A stretch of 64,000 nucleotides of DNA, taken from positions 24,260,201-24,324,200 of the forward strand of contig CM069589.1 of the NCBI GenBank assembly GCA_035771175.1. The letters run 5' to 3'. Positions 42,201-53,263 of this stretch are shown here, piece after piece (within the stretch, counting starts at the first letter, position 1; each line of letters starts with the position of its first letter). A model generated the notes under the pieces. The model saw only the letters and a list, made by a program, of their open reading frames with translations. It searched no databases and had not been told where the DNA came from. A program made the translations under genes and the position numbers. The DNA is from Paratinospora sagittata. Lineage: Eukaryota; Streptophyta; Magnoliopsida; Ranunculales; Menispermaceae.

Positions 42201-45200
42201 ATATTCAAATAGCCATAACATTTTATTCCTGACTCCAGTTTGAGTGATTGAAAATGCGTTGAAAAGAGGAAGAAACGATATTTTAAACTCCTTTTGAATA
42301 ACTCAAATCATACTTCCAAAGAAATGGCTAAGGCTTTTTGATTTTGATTGCTGATTAGATTCATAAGTACTGTGGTCAATGGGTAACAAACATTAAAATA
42401 GCCATAACGTTTTCTTCCGGACTCCAAATTTAGTGAATGCACATTCCTTCGAAAGAAGAAGAAACAATAGTTTCAACGCCATTTTATTAACTCATATCAG
42501 TGTCAGGATTAAACTGTAAGTCTACTAGAATTTTTCTTATCGATTCATACCAGAAGTAATTGAATGATCGGTGTGAAACTTTAAAATAACCACAACTTTT
42601 TCATTTTGACACCAATTTTTGTGATTGAACACGCGTTAGAAATGGGAAGAAAAGTCATTTTCAATTCTTTTTCAATGACTCAAATCAAACTCGCGATGAA
42701 AAGTTACTGCTATTTGAACTTTTCGCCATGATTATTTCGATAAGTAAGTTGATTGATCGGCAAAAAACATTCAAATAGCCATAACATTTTATTCTTGTCT
42801 CCGATTTGAGTGATTGATAATGCGTTGCAAAGACGAAGAAACGATATTTTAAACGTCTTTTGATTAACTCAAATAATATTTCGAAAGAAATGGTTACAAC
42901 TTTTTGAATGTTGATCGCTGATTAGATTCATAAGTACATTTGTCAATGAGTAACAAACATTCAAATAGACATAACGTTTTCTTCCGGACTCTGATTTGAG
43001 TGATTGCACATTCCTTGGAAAGAAGAAGAAATAATATTTTCAACGCCTTTTTATTAACTCATATTAATGTCAGGATTAAACTGTAAGCCCATTTGAATTT
43101 TTATTATCCATTCAATCGAGAAGTAATTGAATGATCGGTTTGAAACTTTAAAATAACCACAACTTTTTCATTTTGACTCCAATTTGTGTGATTGAACATG
43201 CGTTAGAAATTGGAAGAAAAGGCATTTTCAATTGTTTTTCACTCCTTCAACTCAAAGTAGGGATAAAAAGTTTTTGCTTTTTGAACATTTCTTCACGATT
43301 TGGTCGATATGTAAGTTGATTGATCGGGATAAAATATTCAAATAGCCATAACATTTTATTCCTGACTCCAGTTTGAGTGATTGAAAATGCGTTGAAAAGA
43401 GGAAGAAACGATATTTTAAACTCCTTTTGAATAACTCAAATCATACTTCCAAAGAAATGGTTAAGGCTTTTTGATTTTGATTGCTGATTAGATTCATAAG
43501 TATTGTGGTCAATGGGTAACAAACATTAAAATAGACCTAACATTTTCTTTCCGACTCCAATTTTAGTGAATGCACATTCCTTGGAAAGAAGAAGAAACAA
43601 TATTTGCAACGCCTTTTTATTAACTCATATTAGTGTCGGGATTAAACTGTAAGTCTACTAGAATTTTTCTTATCGATTCATACCAGAAGTAATTGAATGA
43701 TCGGTGTGAAACTTTAAAATAACCACAACTTTTTCATTTTGACACCAATTTTTGTGATTGAACACGCGTTAGAAATGGGAAGAAAAGACATTTTCAATTC
43801 TTTTTCAATGACTCAAATCAAACTCGCGATGAAAAGTTACTGCTATTTGAACTTTTCGCCATGATTATTTCGATAAGTAAGTTGATTGATCGGCAAAAAA
43901 CATTCAAATAGCCATAACATTTTATTCTTGTCTCCGATTTGAGTGATTGATAATGCGTTGCAAAGACGAAGAAACGATATTTTAAACGCCTTTTGATTAA
44001 CTCAAATAATATTTCGAAAGAAATGGTTACAACTTTTTGAATGTTGATCGCTGATTAGATTCATAAGTACATTTGTCAATGAGTAACAAACATTCAAATA
44101 GACATAACGTTTTCTTCCGGACTCTGATTTGAGTGATTGCACATTCCTTGGAAAGAAGAAGAAATAATATTTTCAACGCCTTTTTATTAACTCATATTAA
44201 TGTCAGGATTAAACTGTAAGCCCATTTGAATTTTTATTGTCCATTCAATCGAGAAGTAATTGAATGATCGGTTTGAAACTTTAAAATAACCACAACTTTT
44301 TCATTTTGACTCCAATTTGTGTGATTGAACATGCGTTAGAAATTGGAAGAAAAGGCATTTTCAATTGTTTTTCACTCCTTCAACTCAAAGTAGGGATAAA
44401 AAGTTTTTGCTTTTTGAACATTTCTTCACGATTTGGTCGATATGTAAGTTGATTGATCGGGATAAAATATTCAAATAGCCATAACATTTTATTCCTGACT
44501 CCAGTTTGAGTGATTGAAAATGCGTTGAAAAGAGGAAGAAACGATATTTTAAACTCCTTTTGAATAACTCAAATCATACTTCCAAAGAAATGGTTAAGGC
44601 TTTTTGATTTTGATTGCTGATTAGATTCATAAGTATTGTGGTCAATGGGTAACAAACATTAAAATAGACATAACATTTTCTTTCCGACTCCAATTTTAGT
44701 GAATGCACATTCCTTGGAAAGAAGAAGAAACAATATTTGCAACGCCTTTTTATTAACTCATATTAGTGTCGGGATTAAACTGTAAGTCTATTTGAATTTT
44801 TCTTCTCGATTCATACGAGAAGTAATTGAATGATCGGTGTGAAACTTTAAAATAGCCATAACTTTTTCATTCTGACTCCAATTTGTGTGATTGAAAATGC
44901 GTTAGAAATAGGAAGAAAAGACATTTTCAATTCGTTTTCAATTACTCAAATCAAAGTCAGAATGAAAAGTTACGGCAATTTGAACTTTTCGTCACGATTT
45001 ATTTGATAAGTAAGTTGATTGATCGGGAAAAATCTTTGAAATAGCCATAACATTTTATTCCCGACTTCGATTTTAGTGATTGAAAATGCGTTAGAAAGAG
45101 GAAGAAACGATATTTTAAATGACTTTTGAATAACTCAAATCGTATTTCGAAAGAAATGGTTACGACTTTGTGATTTTGATTGCTGATTAGATTCATAAGT

Positions 45201-47300
45201 ACGTTGGTCAATGGGTAACAAACATTCAAATAGCCATAAGGTTTTCTTCTGGACTCTGATTTGAGTGAATGCACATTCCTTAGAAAGAAGAAGAAACAAT
45301 ATTTTCAACGCCTTTTTATTAACTCATATCAGTGTCTGGATTAAACTGTAAGACTATTTGAATTTTTCTTACCAATTGAATCGAGAACTAATTGAATGAT
45401 CGGTGTGAAACTTTAAAATAACCACAACTTCTTTCATTCTGACTCCAATTTGTGTGATTGAACATGCGTTTGAAATAGGAAGAAAATACATTTTATATTC
45501 TTTTTCTATAACTAAAATCAAAGGCGGGAGGACAAGTTACTGCTATTTGAAATGTTCGTCACGATTTTTTCGATAAGTAAGTTGATTGATCGGCAAAAAA
45601 CATTCAAATAGCCATAACATTTTATTCCTGACTCCAGTTTAAGTGATTGAAAATGCGTTGAAAAGAGGAAGAAACGATATTTTAAACGTCTTTTGAATAA
45701 CTCAAATCATACTTCCAAAGAAATGGCTAAGGCTTTTTGATTTTGATTCCTGATTAGATTCATAAGTACTGTGGTCAATGGGTAACAAACATTAAAATAG
45801 CCATAACGTTTTCTTCCGGACTCCAATTTTAGTGAATGCACATTCCTTGGAAAGAAGAAGAAACAATAGTTTCAACGCCATTTTATTAACTCATATCAGT
45901 GTCAGGATTAAACTGTAAGTCTATTAGAATTTTTCTTATCGTTTCATACCAGAAGTAATTGAATGATCGGTGTGAAACTTTAAAATAACCACAACTTTTT
46001 CATTTTGACACCAATTTTTGTGATTGAACATGCGTTAGAAATAGGAAGAAAAGACATTTTCAATTCTTTTTCAATGACTCAAATCAAACTCGCGATGAAA
46101 AGTTGCTGCTATTTGAACTTTTCGACATGATTATTTCGATAAGTAAGTTGATTGATCGGCAAAAAACATTCAAATAGCCATAACATTGTATTCTTGTCTC
46201 CGATTTGAGTGATTGATAATGCGTTGCAAAGACGAAGAAAAGATATTTTAAACGTCTTTTGATTAACTCAAACAATATTTCGAAAGAAATGGTTACAACT
46301 TTTTGAATGTTGATCGCTGATTAGATTCATAAGTACGTTTGTCAATGAGTAACAAACATTCAAATAGACATAACGTTTTCTTCCGGACTCCGATTTGAGT
46401 GATTGCACATTCCTTGGAAAGAAGAAGAAACAATATTTTCAACGCCTTTTTATTAACTCATATTAATGTCAGGATTAAACTGTAAGTCCATTTGAATTTT
46501 TATTATCCATTCAATCGAGAAGTAATTGAATGATCGGTTTCAAACTTTAAAATAACCACAACTTTTTCATTTTGACTCCAATTTGTGTGATTGAACATGC
46601 GTTAGAAATTGGAAGAAAAGGCATTTTCAATTGTTTTTCACTCCTTCAACTCAAAGCCGGGATAAAAAGTTTTGGCTTTTTGAACATTTCTTCACGATTT
46701 GGTCGATATGTAAGTTGATTGATCTGGATAAAATATTCAAATAGCCATAACATTTTATTCCTGACTCCAGTTTGAGTGATTGAAAATGCGTTGAAAAGAG
46801 GAAGAAACGATATTTTAAACGCCTTTTGAATAACTCAAATCATACTTCCAAAGAAATGGCTAAGGCTTTTTGATTTTGATTGCTGATTAGATTCATAAGT
46901 ACGGTGGTCAATGGGTAACAAACATTAAAATAGCCATAACATTTTCTTCCGGACTCCAATTTTAGTGAATGCACATTCCTTGGAAAGAAGAAGAAACAAT
47001 AGTTTCAACGCCATTTTATTAATTCATATCAGTGTCAGGATTAAACTGTAAGTCTATTAGAATTTTTCTTATCGATTCATACGAGAAGTAATTGAATGAT
47101 CGGTGTGAAACTTTAAAATAACCACAACTTTTTCATTTTGACTCCAATTTGTGTGATTGAAAATGCTTTAGAAATAGGAAGAAAAGACATTTTCAAATCT
47201 TTTTCAATTACTCAAATCAAAGTCGGGATGAAAAGTTACTGCTATTTGAACTTTTCGTCATGATTATTTCGATAAGTAAGTTGATTGATCGGCAAAAAAC
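39200..47300. repeat. Satellite domain IV: 6-mer HOR (1,133 bp) within a 5,665-bp duplication
   Basis: Rare variants at about 39.2-41.2 kb recur at 44.8-46.9 kb at an offset of exactly 5,665 bp, which is 30 monomers. One example is ATTCCTGATT at 40081 and 45746. Between them, 6-mers repeat every 1,133 bp: the variant CTCAAAGTAGGG appears near 42118, 43251 and 44384. The last recognisable monomer stops at about 47300. Confidence 0.88.
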
Positions 47301-47654
47301 TAAGTTGAAAAAGATTTTGTCGAAACTTGGATTATTTGGAAAATAAGGAGAACAAAAATATTAACACAAGTTTCAAAAACACCAAGTGCTTGAAATTTCT
47401 CAAAATAATCTTCTCAAAAATTAAAGCACAGGAGATTTCTTCGAAGTAGAGAGAAAACTTGAAGGATGATGAACACTTGAAGATCAAAACCTTTTTCTCT
47501 CAAATAAAAAACAATAACACTTGAGTTTGTGAAAAACTTGTTTGATTTTGAAAACCAGGAGAAAAACACAAATGCACAAGTTTTCTAAAGATTTTGCAAA
47601 AGTTGGCATGAATGAGCAAAGGGTCATATTTATAGAAAAATTATGTTCAAAAAG
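47301..47654. other. Array-flanking DNA, no gene seen
   Basis: Satellite similarity ends abruptly after GATCGGCAAAAAAC. The following AT-rich DNA has no protein similarity I recognise and no coding-length ORF that looks real. Confidence 0.6.
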
Positions 47655-48115
47655 TAGGACACATTTCCTGTGAAGGAACCACATTTGTATTCAAAATGAA
47701 CTAGATAGCAGCTTTCTGCTTTTTAAGAGGACGTGTTTCTTTATAAGGAACTGCATTTCTGTCAAAAAAAAATTTTGACAAAAGAAGAGAAGCACGTTTT
47801 TGTTATAAAAACAAGTTTATGTTTGAATTTCAAAAATACCCCTATTTTTCTGGAGGAAGTGCATTTCTGTGTAAATTTCCGGAAATGCCCAAAAAGAGAA
47901 AAGCGTGTTTCTTAGAAGAGAAACTCATTTCTGTTCAATTCTAGAGGGCATCGATTTCTGGACATTTTAAGAAGTGTGTTTCTTAAGAGGAAGCGCGTTT
48001 CGTTGTCTCTGAGAAAAGTTCATGATTCTCGGAATACAAGAAGCGTGTTTCTGTTTAAAGTAGCGCGTTTTTGTATCTCCAATTGAGAAACTTCTCTCTA
48101 GACTGTCCGGAAGCG
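47655..48115. repeat. Degenerate GTTTCT-rich minisatellite
   Basis: Motifs of the form GAAGCGCGTTTCTG or AAGTGCATTTCTGT recur about every 20-45 bp, for example near 47728, 47788, 47854, 47900, 47944, 47990 and 48040. Spacing is irregular. It may be the internal repeat of an old LTR or leader, but no element ends are visible. Confidence 0.5.
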
Positions 48116-48746
48116 CTTGGTTTTTTATTTTTTAAATTTTGTCTTAGTCCACAATATGATCTCGGAAAACCAAGTTCAAATAAACTTGAAAACATTGAAT
48201 TATGATCAGATTGATATTCATACAAATGTTTAATATGATTTTGATGAATGTCAAAATTTTGACTAACATGAAAATTGGTTTGACTATGCAAAAACCAAGT
48301 AATTTAGAAAAATAATTTAAAACAACAAAATTGAGATAGTTTTGTGATCCAAACATAAATCAAAATCATTTTGATCAAACATGTAAAAAGTTGACTTTCG
48401 ATCAAACTGGTTGACTGAACAAAACAATGATAATTTGGAAAACATTTCGACTAATAAAATTATGAATGCATGCATGGAATGATTTGAAAATAAATGAGCA
48501 ATATAGAGACAAGGAAAGATTACAACCTAGTTCTAAGTACACTTGTAAGCTCTCATCTTTGTCTCCAAGTCAACATGTCCAATCTTTTCCTTTGACTTCG
48601 TTTGATCCACTTGAGTTGACTTGAAATCACTTGAATCTTGTATTGGCCTTTTACCTTTGATCTTAAGTGTTGAAACATACTCAATTAAACCATTAGAACT
48701 AACTATTATATTGTTTGTTAACATCAAAACACCAGGAAAAATCTAA
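48116..48746. other. AT-rich spacer, no gene seen
   Basis: Short ORFs on the minus strand at 48055-48356 and 48533-48727 have no recognisable domain. The right part (48520-48740) may be LTR-element derived because it abuts the Copia fragment, but this is a guess. Confidence 0.4.
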
Positions 48747-49166
48747 GTGGTAAACAACTTAGGCCAACAAAATCTTGTGACTTGGAGAAGTAAAAAGCAA
48801 CCAGTAGTAGCAAGATCTAGTGCAGAAGTTGAGTATAGAGGCATGGCTTTTGGAGTGTGTGAGTTGCTATGGTTGAGAAATTTGTTAAGGAATTTGGGTG
48901 TTGACTCTCAGGATGCAATGAGGTTGTACTGTGATAACACTTCAGCTATAGAGATTGCTCACAATCCAATTCAACAAGATCGGAAGAAGCATATAGAAGT
49001 TGATAGACACTTCATTAAAGAAAAACTTGATGTTGGGATCATTATATTTCCTTTTGTGAAGTTTGAAGATCAACTAACAAATATACTTACCAAAGTCGTA
49101 GTCAGCAAGACTTTTGATGATTCTTTAGGCAAGTTAGGCATGTGTGATATCCATGCTCCAACTTGA
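48747..49166 (+). pseudogene. Ty1/copia polyprotein, C-terminal RNase H remnant
   Basis: A 139-residue open stretch matches the end of plant Ty1/copia Pol. It has the VTWRSKKQ segment, the ARSSAEVEYR box with a catalytic acidic residue, LLWLRNLL, the YCDNTSAI box, the HIEVDRHFI box and the DQLTNILTK tail that precedes the Pol C-terminus in this superfamily. Gag, protease, integrase and reverse transcriptase are absent upstream, so this is a 5'-truncated copy and the first ATG is not a true start. The stop at 49164-49166 lies just before a polypurine tract and an LTR start, the normal arrangement for the 3' end of such elements. In its original element, RNase H removed RNA from the RNA/DNA hybrid during reverse transcription. 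The reading frame is clean, which suggests a fairly young fragment, but it cannot act alone. Confidence 0.93.
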
Positions 49167-49172
49167 GGGGAG
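49163..49172 (+). promoter_or_regulatory. Polypurine tract of the Copia element
   Basis: TTGAGGGGAG lies directly before TGCTAGAA. Plus-strand primer sites of Copia elements sit exactly at this position, and the TGAGGGG(G)AG form is common in plant Copia elements. Confidence 0.75.
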
Positions 49173-49440
49173 TGCTAGAATTAAGGGTTTGATATGGGCA
49201 AATATTCTTAATTAAGAAATATTCTTAATTAGTAATTGTCCTTATTTCTCTCTTAATTATAGTATGTTTCCTATTCACTCTATTCATTATTTCCTGTAAT
49301 ATTATAAGGTAATTATTAGTTTATTCTTTTCTTGTAATAGTTTATTATTTCCTTGTAAATGCTCTTCTATACTCTATAAATTGTAGAACTACAATGAATA
49401 AATTGACCCCCATCTCCTTCTCTCTCCACGTTCTTGAGCA
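49173..49440 (+). mobile_element. Copia 3' LTR, start and body
   Basis: Begins TGCTAGAATTAAG immediately after the polypurine tract; plant Copia LTRs commonly start TGTTAGAAT. A near-palindrome around TTCTTAATTAAGAA lies at 49204-49230, and an ACTCTATAAATTG TATA-like stretch at 49373. The right end (CA) is not certain. It is placed before a purine-rich AAAGAAGAAAAG run that seems to belong to the next repeat. Confidence 0.6.
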
Positions 49441-51332
49441 TTAAAAGGGAAAAAAAGAAGAAAAGAAGATAAAGAAGATAAAGAAAAAGAAAAGAGGAGA
49501 AAGTGAAGAAGAACTTGGGGTTTTTGAAGATTTATGTTCCAACCCACCCAAGGTAAGCTTAGTTTGTCAATTTCTTCTCATGAAATCTCTTCCTAACCTA
49601 AATCCAAGCTTTTGAATGGTGTAATTTGTAATACGGGTTTCGGATTTGGGGAGACCTAGCTTAGGTTTGGGTATGCATGAGCTTGAAATAGCTCAAAAAT
49701 GGTGGATTTGGGCGTTCTTAACCCATACCCACACCCAAATCATGTTTTGGGTGCTTTTCTCCATGATTTTGGAGAGGTTTGAGGATAGGGTTTTGATGGA
49801 AACCCAAGGTTTCAAGGTGATGGTGTATGAAATGTTTTTTCTAGGACGTTTTTGAGCTTGTTAGAGGCAATTTCCATAATTTTTACTAAGGTTTACATGT
49901 GTTTCAATGTTGAAGACTTAGCTCTTGATTTTGGACCTAGGTTTTCTAATGTTGGTGCATGTAAACTACGTTGATTAATTGGTATACCTAGATGATTCAT
50001 GGTGTTAATTTGGGTATTTACCTACTATGGCTCAATGTCGAACATGATTGGTATACCTGGATGAATTAATGAAGTATGAATGTGAATTATGGATGGGATG
50101 TAGACTTAGATGTCTATGGTATGGAAATGAAGAATTACAATTGAATTAGAATAATATGTGGTGTAAGGACCTAATTTGGTTATGTTGGAAAATTAGTTAT
50201 GAATTATTTTGTATTGAGTATATATTATGAACCATGGAATTGATCTAGAATGTATAAATTCATGATGATTTGCAAGACTTTGATTAGATTGTTTCCATTG
50301 GGAGGTTGTTGACTGTGTTGGTAACCTTTGGATTGGTAGTGAGTATTCCTTACTTTATTTCTCCATTTATAGCATTATACTTATATGAAATGAAATTGTT
50401 GAATGTACGCATCCTATTGTATATATGCATTGTATTTATGATCATGCGAATGAACTTTCATACATTGCATTGCCTGAGTATTTTGAATTGAATACTCAGA
50501 GCGTGGTGGTTTTCCTATTTACTTATTTTTCGAGGAATAGCGCCACCAGAGTACTTGGATTGGTACTCCACGGTGGGGACTCTTCGGTCTACCGAAGAAT
50601 GTAAGGATAGGAGAACGAGTTTGGGTAATAAGTTGACTTGTACCCTATAGTGCAAATGGGAGAAGTGTAGGCAATATTATCCTATTGTGACCTCATGGAG
50701 GCGTTTGCATATTTTATGAAAATGATGCACAAAACCATATAATTAGTTTGAATCATGTATGTTATACTTTAATTGATGCATTTGTGTTTATAAATGTTAT
50801 TTTAATGGTATATATGTTTTATATAAATTCATATGTGGAGATTATTGTGAGAAATATTCACTGAGCTAGTTGAGCTCACCCTTTTTTCCCTATTTTTCTC
50901 AAGTTCAGATTCAAAAGGAAAAGACAAGGCTTGATCTTTGGGAGTGGCCTTCTTCTTTTACTTTTGGATGTAGGTTTTGTGGGGAGTGTTTTGTTCTTTT
51001 GAAACTTGTATATAACTATCACGGTATATATGTATATAACACATAGACTGTATATGGATTGTATATGACATGTTTTGTGAGTGATCATCACTTGTCATTA
51101 CAAGTGGATACTTTAGATGTTGAAGCATGTTTTGCAAGATGGATATGATCTTGTCTTTTTGGGGAAAATGGATTTAAATCTTTGGTTCAATAATAATAGT
51201 CATATACAGGTTGTATATTGTGCTTATTAGGTATTTTTTCGTGTAGAGGCAAGTGCCATGGGTTTTGTTGTGTAATGGCATTACCTGGGGTACTGTGTCG
51301 GTCTTGAAGTCACCCGGAGAGGGGTCGCGACA
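49441..51332 (+). mobile_element. Probable 5'-truncated Tekay/Del-like Ty3/gypsy LTR
   Basis: This ~1.9-kb non-coding block has features I associate with long chromovirus (Tekay/Del) LTRs: a purine-rich start, a TTCAAGGTAAG-like AAGGTAAGCTT site near 49550, GAGCGTGGTGGTTTTCCTA near 50499, CCACGGTGGGGACTC near 50569, CTGAGCTAGTTGAGCTCACC near 50861, and a terminal GGGGTCGCGACA ending at 51332. No internal coding region lies on either side, so it is a solo or truncated LTR. Its 5' end seems to be lost against the Copia LTR. The ORFs inside it (for example 49646-49855) look spurious. Confidence 0.55.
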
Positions 51333-51945
51333 CTAAGTAACTACTTTCCTAGTAAAATAATAATAATAATATTTATTCATTTTTCTATCATTTTACATTC
51401 TTCATTATATACACAATATACAATCAAGTGCTACTCAAATGAGAAGAAAAAATTGAGAATATACGAAAAAGAAATTGTAGCACCAAAATAAGTATAAGAT
51501 AAATGAAATGAAATATAAAATAAGTAAACTTGAATATGTGACTAAACAATCATGCATCCGTAATCATATGTTTTAAGAAAATCTGAAAAGATTAAAAAAA
51601 TCTAGATATTAACTATACAAAAATTAAACATTAATCTAAATTTTTCACTTAAACTTAAAAAACATTTAAAAAAATCACGAATTGTCTTAATTTAAAAAAA
51701 AAAAACTATGGAAACAAATTTCTAAGGACGACCCACTAAATTAACAAAATTATATGAATTAAAGTCGAAAATAAAAAAATAATAAAGTTGAATCAACCTG
51801 ACAAATAAAACTACTAACTAATCTATAGTAGCCAATAAAATAACTAGCAATGTAAATTAAAATAACTGATATTAGGTTTTTTTTTTTTTTTTAATGAGAA
51901 AGTTTAAAATAGTAGTTGAAACAAATATAAGAGAAAATTAATTAA
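51333..51945. other. AT-rich intergenic DNA, no gene seen
   Basis: Strongly AT-rich, with homopolymer runs including a long T run near 51879. No coding or structured element was recognised. Confidence 0.6.
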
Positions 51946-52195
51946 CATCAGAAATTATTATAACTTGACACCGTACACTTGCGATTTGCACGCAACACAA
52001 GGCACCTTACCATTACCTAATTGATCAAACTCATTCTTCAGAGAGAGCTTTGTCAAATAAAATTGTGAGAAGTTGATTTTACAACATTCAAGGCATGTAA
52101 ATGATGTCTGAATGTTAGTTCTTTGATCAATATTTCTTAATCATTAGTTTATTAGGAACAATCATCTATTTTTTTATTTTATTTTTTTCACCATG
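51946..52195 (+). repeat. Left arm of a ~250-bp inverted repeat flanking the caulimovirid-like element
   Basis: Its reverse complement matches 59728-59977 with roughly a dozen mismatches by eye over the outer ~215 bp, then through a T-rich stretch up to the ATG at 52193, which pairs with CAT at 59728-59730. Paired positions sum to 111,923 at both ends, so there is no net length change. The outer ~45 bp also match the inverted start of the dispersed repeat at 59926. No target-site duplication is visible next to the arms. Confidence 0.92.
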
Positions 52196-52810
52196 AAGTG
52201 TTGTTCTCTTGATCAGAAGAAGTTACAAAAACACTTCTTCCGTATGATCCTTCTTTTCCACTTACTTAGTGGAATCAACAAGCCTAATCTCAAGTATAAA
52301 TTTATTGCTTTTCTTCTTGAAGAGACACATGCAGAGATCAACCGTCTCATACTTGCCACAGGCTGCCCCATGGAACAAACCTCTTTTCCTGAGATATTTC
52401 AGTTCCTCACTACAGCCATTGATAAATTATGTGAAATTAGGAAATTATGGAAGGAAATGAAAGACCCTTATGTTGATTTCTCTCAAGCTTGCCGAAAGAA
52501 TTATCTTGAAATTGGCTGTAAGCATACAAAGAAATGCCTATGTAAGGACAAGAAAAACAAGTCCTTCTCAAAGTATTCCAAGAAGAAGAAGTTTCGTCTT
52601 AAAAAGAATTATCCATGGTACTCCAAACGTTTCTCTAAAAATAAAAAGAGAATCCGATATTTTAAAAGACTACGATCTTCCTCACCAAAGCAAGTTACAT
52701 GTTACATCTGCAAGAAACCAGACCATTTTGCTAAACAATGTCCTGAGAAGAAAAAGAGTAAGCATCTCATTCATCAGATTCAGCAATCTTATTCTTTATC
52801 TCCTGATTAA
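52193..52810 (+). pseudogene. Caulimovirid-like capsid/nucleocapsid protein (Gag-like) with zinc knuckle, relic
   Basis: A 205-residue open stretch. The N-terminal part is a helical capsid-like segment. From about residue 123 it becomes extremely Lys/Arg-rich, and it ends with a CCHC zinc knuckle of spacing C-X2-C-X4-H-X4-C (Cys170, Cys173, His178, Cys183; CYICKKPDHFAKQC). In Caulimoviridae a basic tract followed by one CCHC knuckle marks the C-terminal half of the coat protein, which packages the RNA/DNA. A TAA at 52808-52810 ends the stretch, and the same frame continues into the protease region. The protein is short for a complete caulimovirid coat protein, so an N-terminal part is probably missing. 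The ATG lies exactly at the inner edge of the left inverted arm, so it may not be the original start. A Ty3/gypsy Gag is the alternative, made less likely by the movement protein in the same element. Confidence 0.82.
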
Positions 52811-53263
52811 GATATTGAATCTGTTTTCTCAGAACAAGATTCACCTGATGAAGAAACAATCTTTGCTTATCTAGCAGCTGAAATATCCGACTCTGACATC
52901 GATTCTCCTCTTATAACTTCAGATGATGATGCAGATGATGCTTTTATGGGTATGATTTCCCACTCATTTCCAACATCCAAGGTTACGCCTTCAATGCCAT
53001 ATGCTCTCATATCCATTTTGCAGACAAAATATGATAATCTCATTTCTGTGATTGCTTATTTTGATACTGGAGCTTTCAAAAGCATGATGAATCCGCGAAT
53101 CCTTCCTCTTGAATGTTGGACACCACTTAAAGCAGCCAACAATGAGATTTTTTAGACTAATCTCATAACCAGTTCAAAAATTGGAATCAAGTTCTTCCCA
53201 GATTACATAATCTGGACGCACATTATTGGTTGTGACCTTCCTGACAAAGACATCCTTATAGGT
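52811..53263 (+). pseudogene. Aspartic protease region of the polyprotein, relic
   Basis: Continues in the frame of the capsid-like segment. A stretch rich in Asp, Glu and Ser (52811-52945) is followed by a retropepsin-type active site, AYFDTGA, with the catalytic Asp codon at 53063-53065. A TAG at 53153-53155 interrupts the domain about 30 codons later, and the remainder (CDLPDKDILIGMDI) resembles the distal ILG/DIL part of retroviral-type proteases. The enzyme would have cleaved the polyprotein into capsid and polymerase. With the stop inside the fold it cannot yield a complete protease. Confidence 0.8.

Larger units (their letters stand above)
1..47300. repeat. Satellite array, ~189-bp monomer, A-B-C trimer of ~566 bp
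   Basis: About 250 tandem monomers of ~188.8 bp, AT-rich, open at the left edge. Each monomer carries a conserved box: a CATAAC-like segment, then GACTCC, then ATTTGAGTGATTG, then ATGCGTT, then a purine-rich AAGAGGAAGAAA-like stretch. The remaining half is more variable. Three types alternate strictly. A has TGCGTTAGAAAT..GGAAGAAAA. B has GCGTTGAAAAGAGGAAGAAAC and often GGCTAAGGC. C has GCACATTCCTTGGAAAGAAG and TAAACTGTAAGTC. Marker spacings are whole multiples of the monomer (1133 = 6, 1699 = 9, 2266 = 12, 3965 = 21, 5665 = 30) and nearly always of the trimer. The length is close to a nucleosome repeat, so a centromeric satellite is plausible, but nothing in the sequence proves CENH3 binding. 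No coding potential is supported. Confidence 0.97.

Noticed and set aside
28571..45274. A 91-residue minus-strand ORF repeated nearly identically at 28571, 32536, 34802, 37068, 39334 and 44999
   Set aside because: It spans satellite monomers and recurs only because the HOR recurs. It has no domain, and indels in other copies (26307) disrupt it freely.
1..47300. CRISPR-like array of regular repeats
   Set aside because: Units are contiguous ~189-bp monomers with no unique spacers, in a plant context.
49646..51091. ORFs at 49646-49855, 50306-50491 and 50876-51091
   Set aside because: They lie inside a probable LTR, lack domains, and are no longer than expected by chance in this AT-rich DNA.
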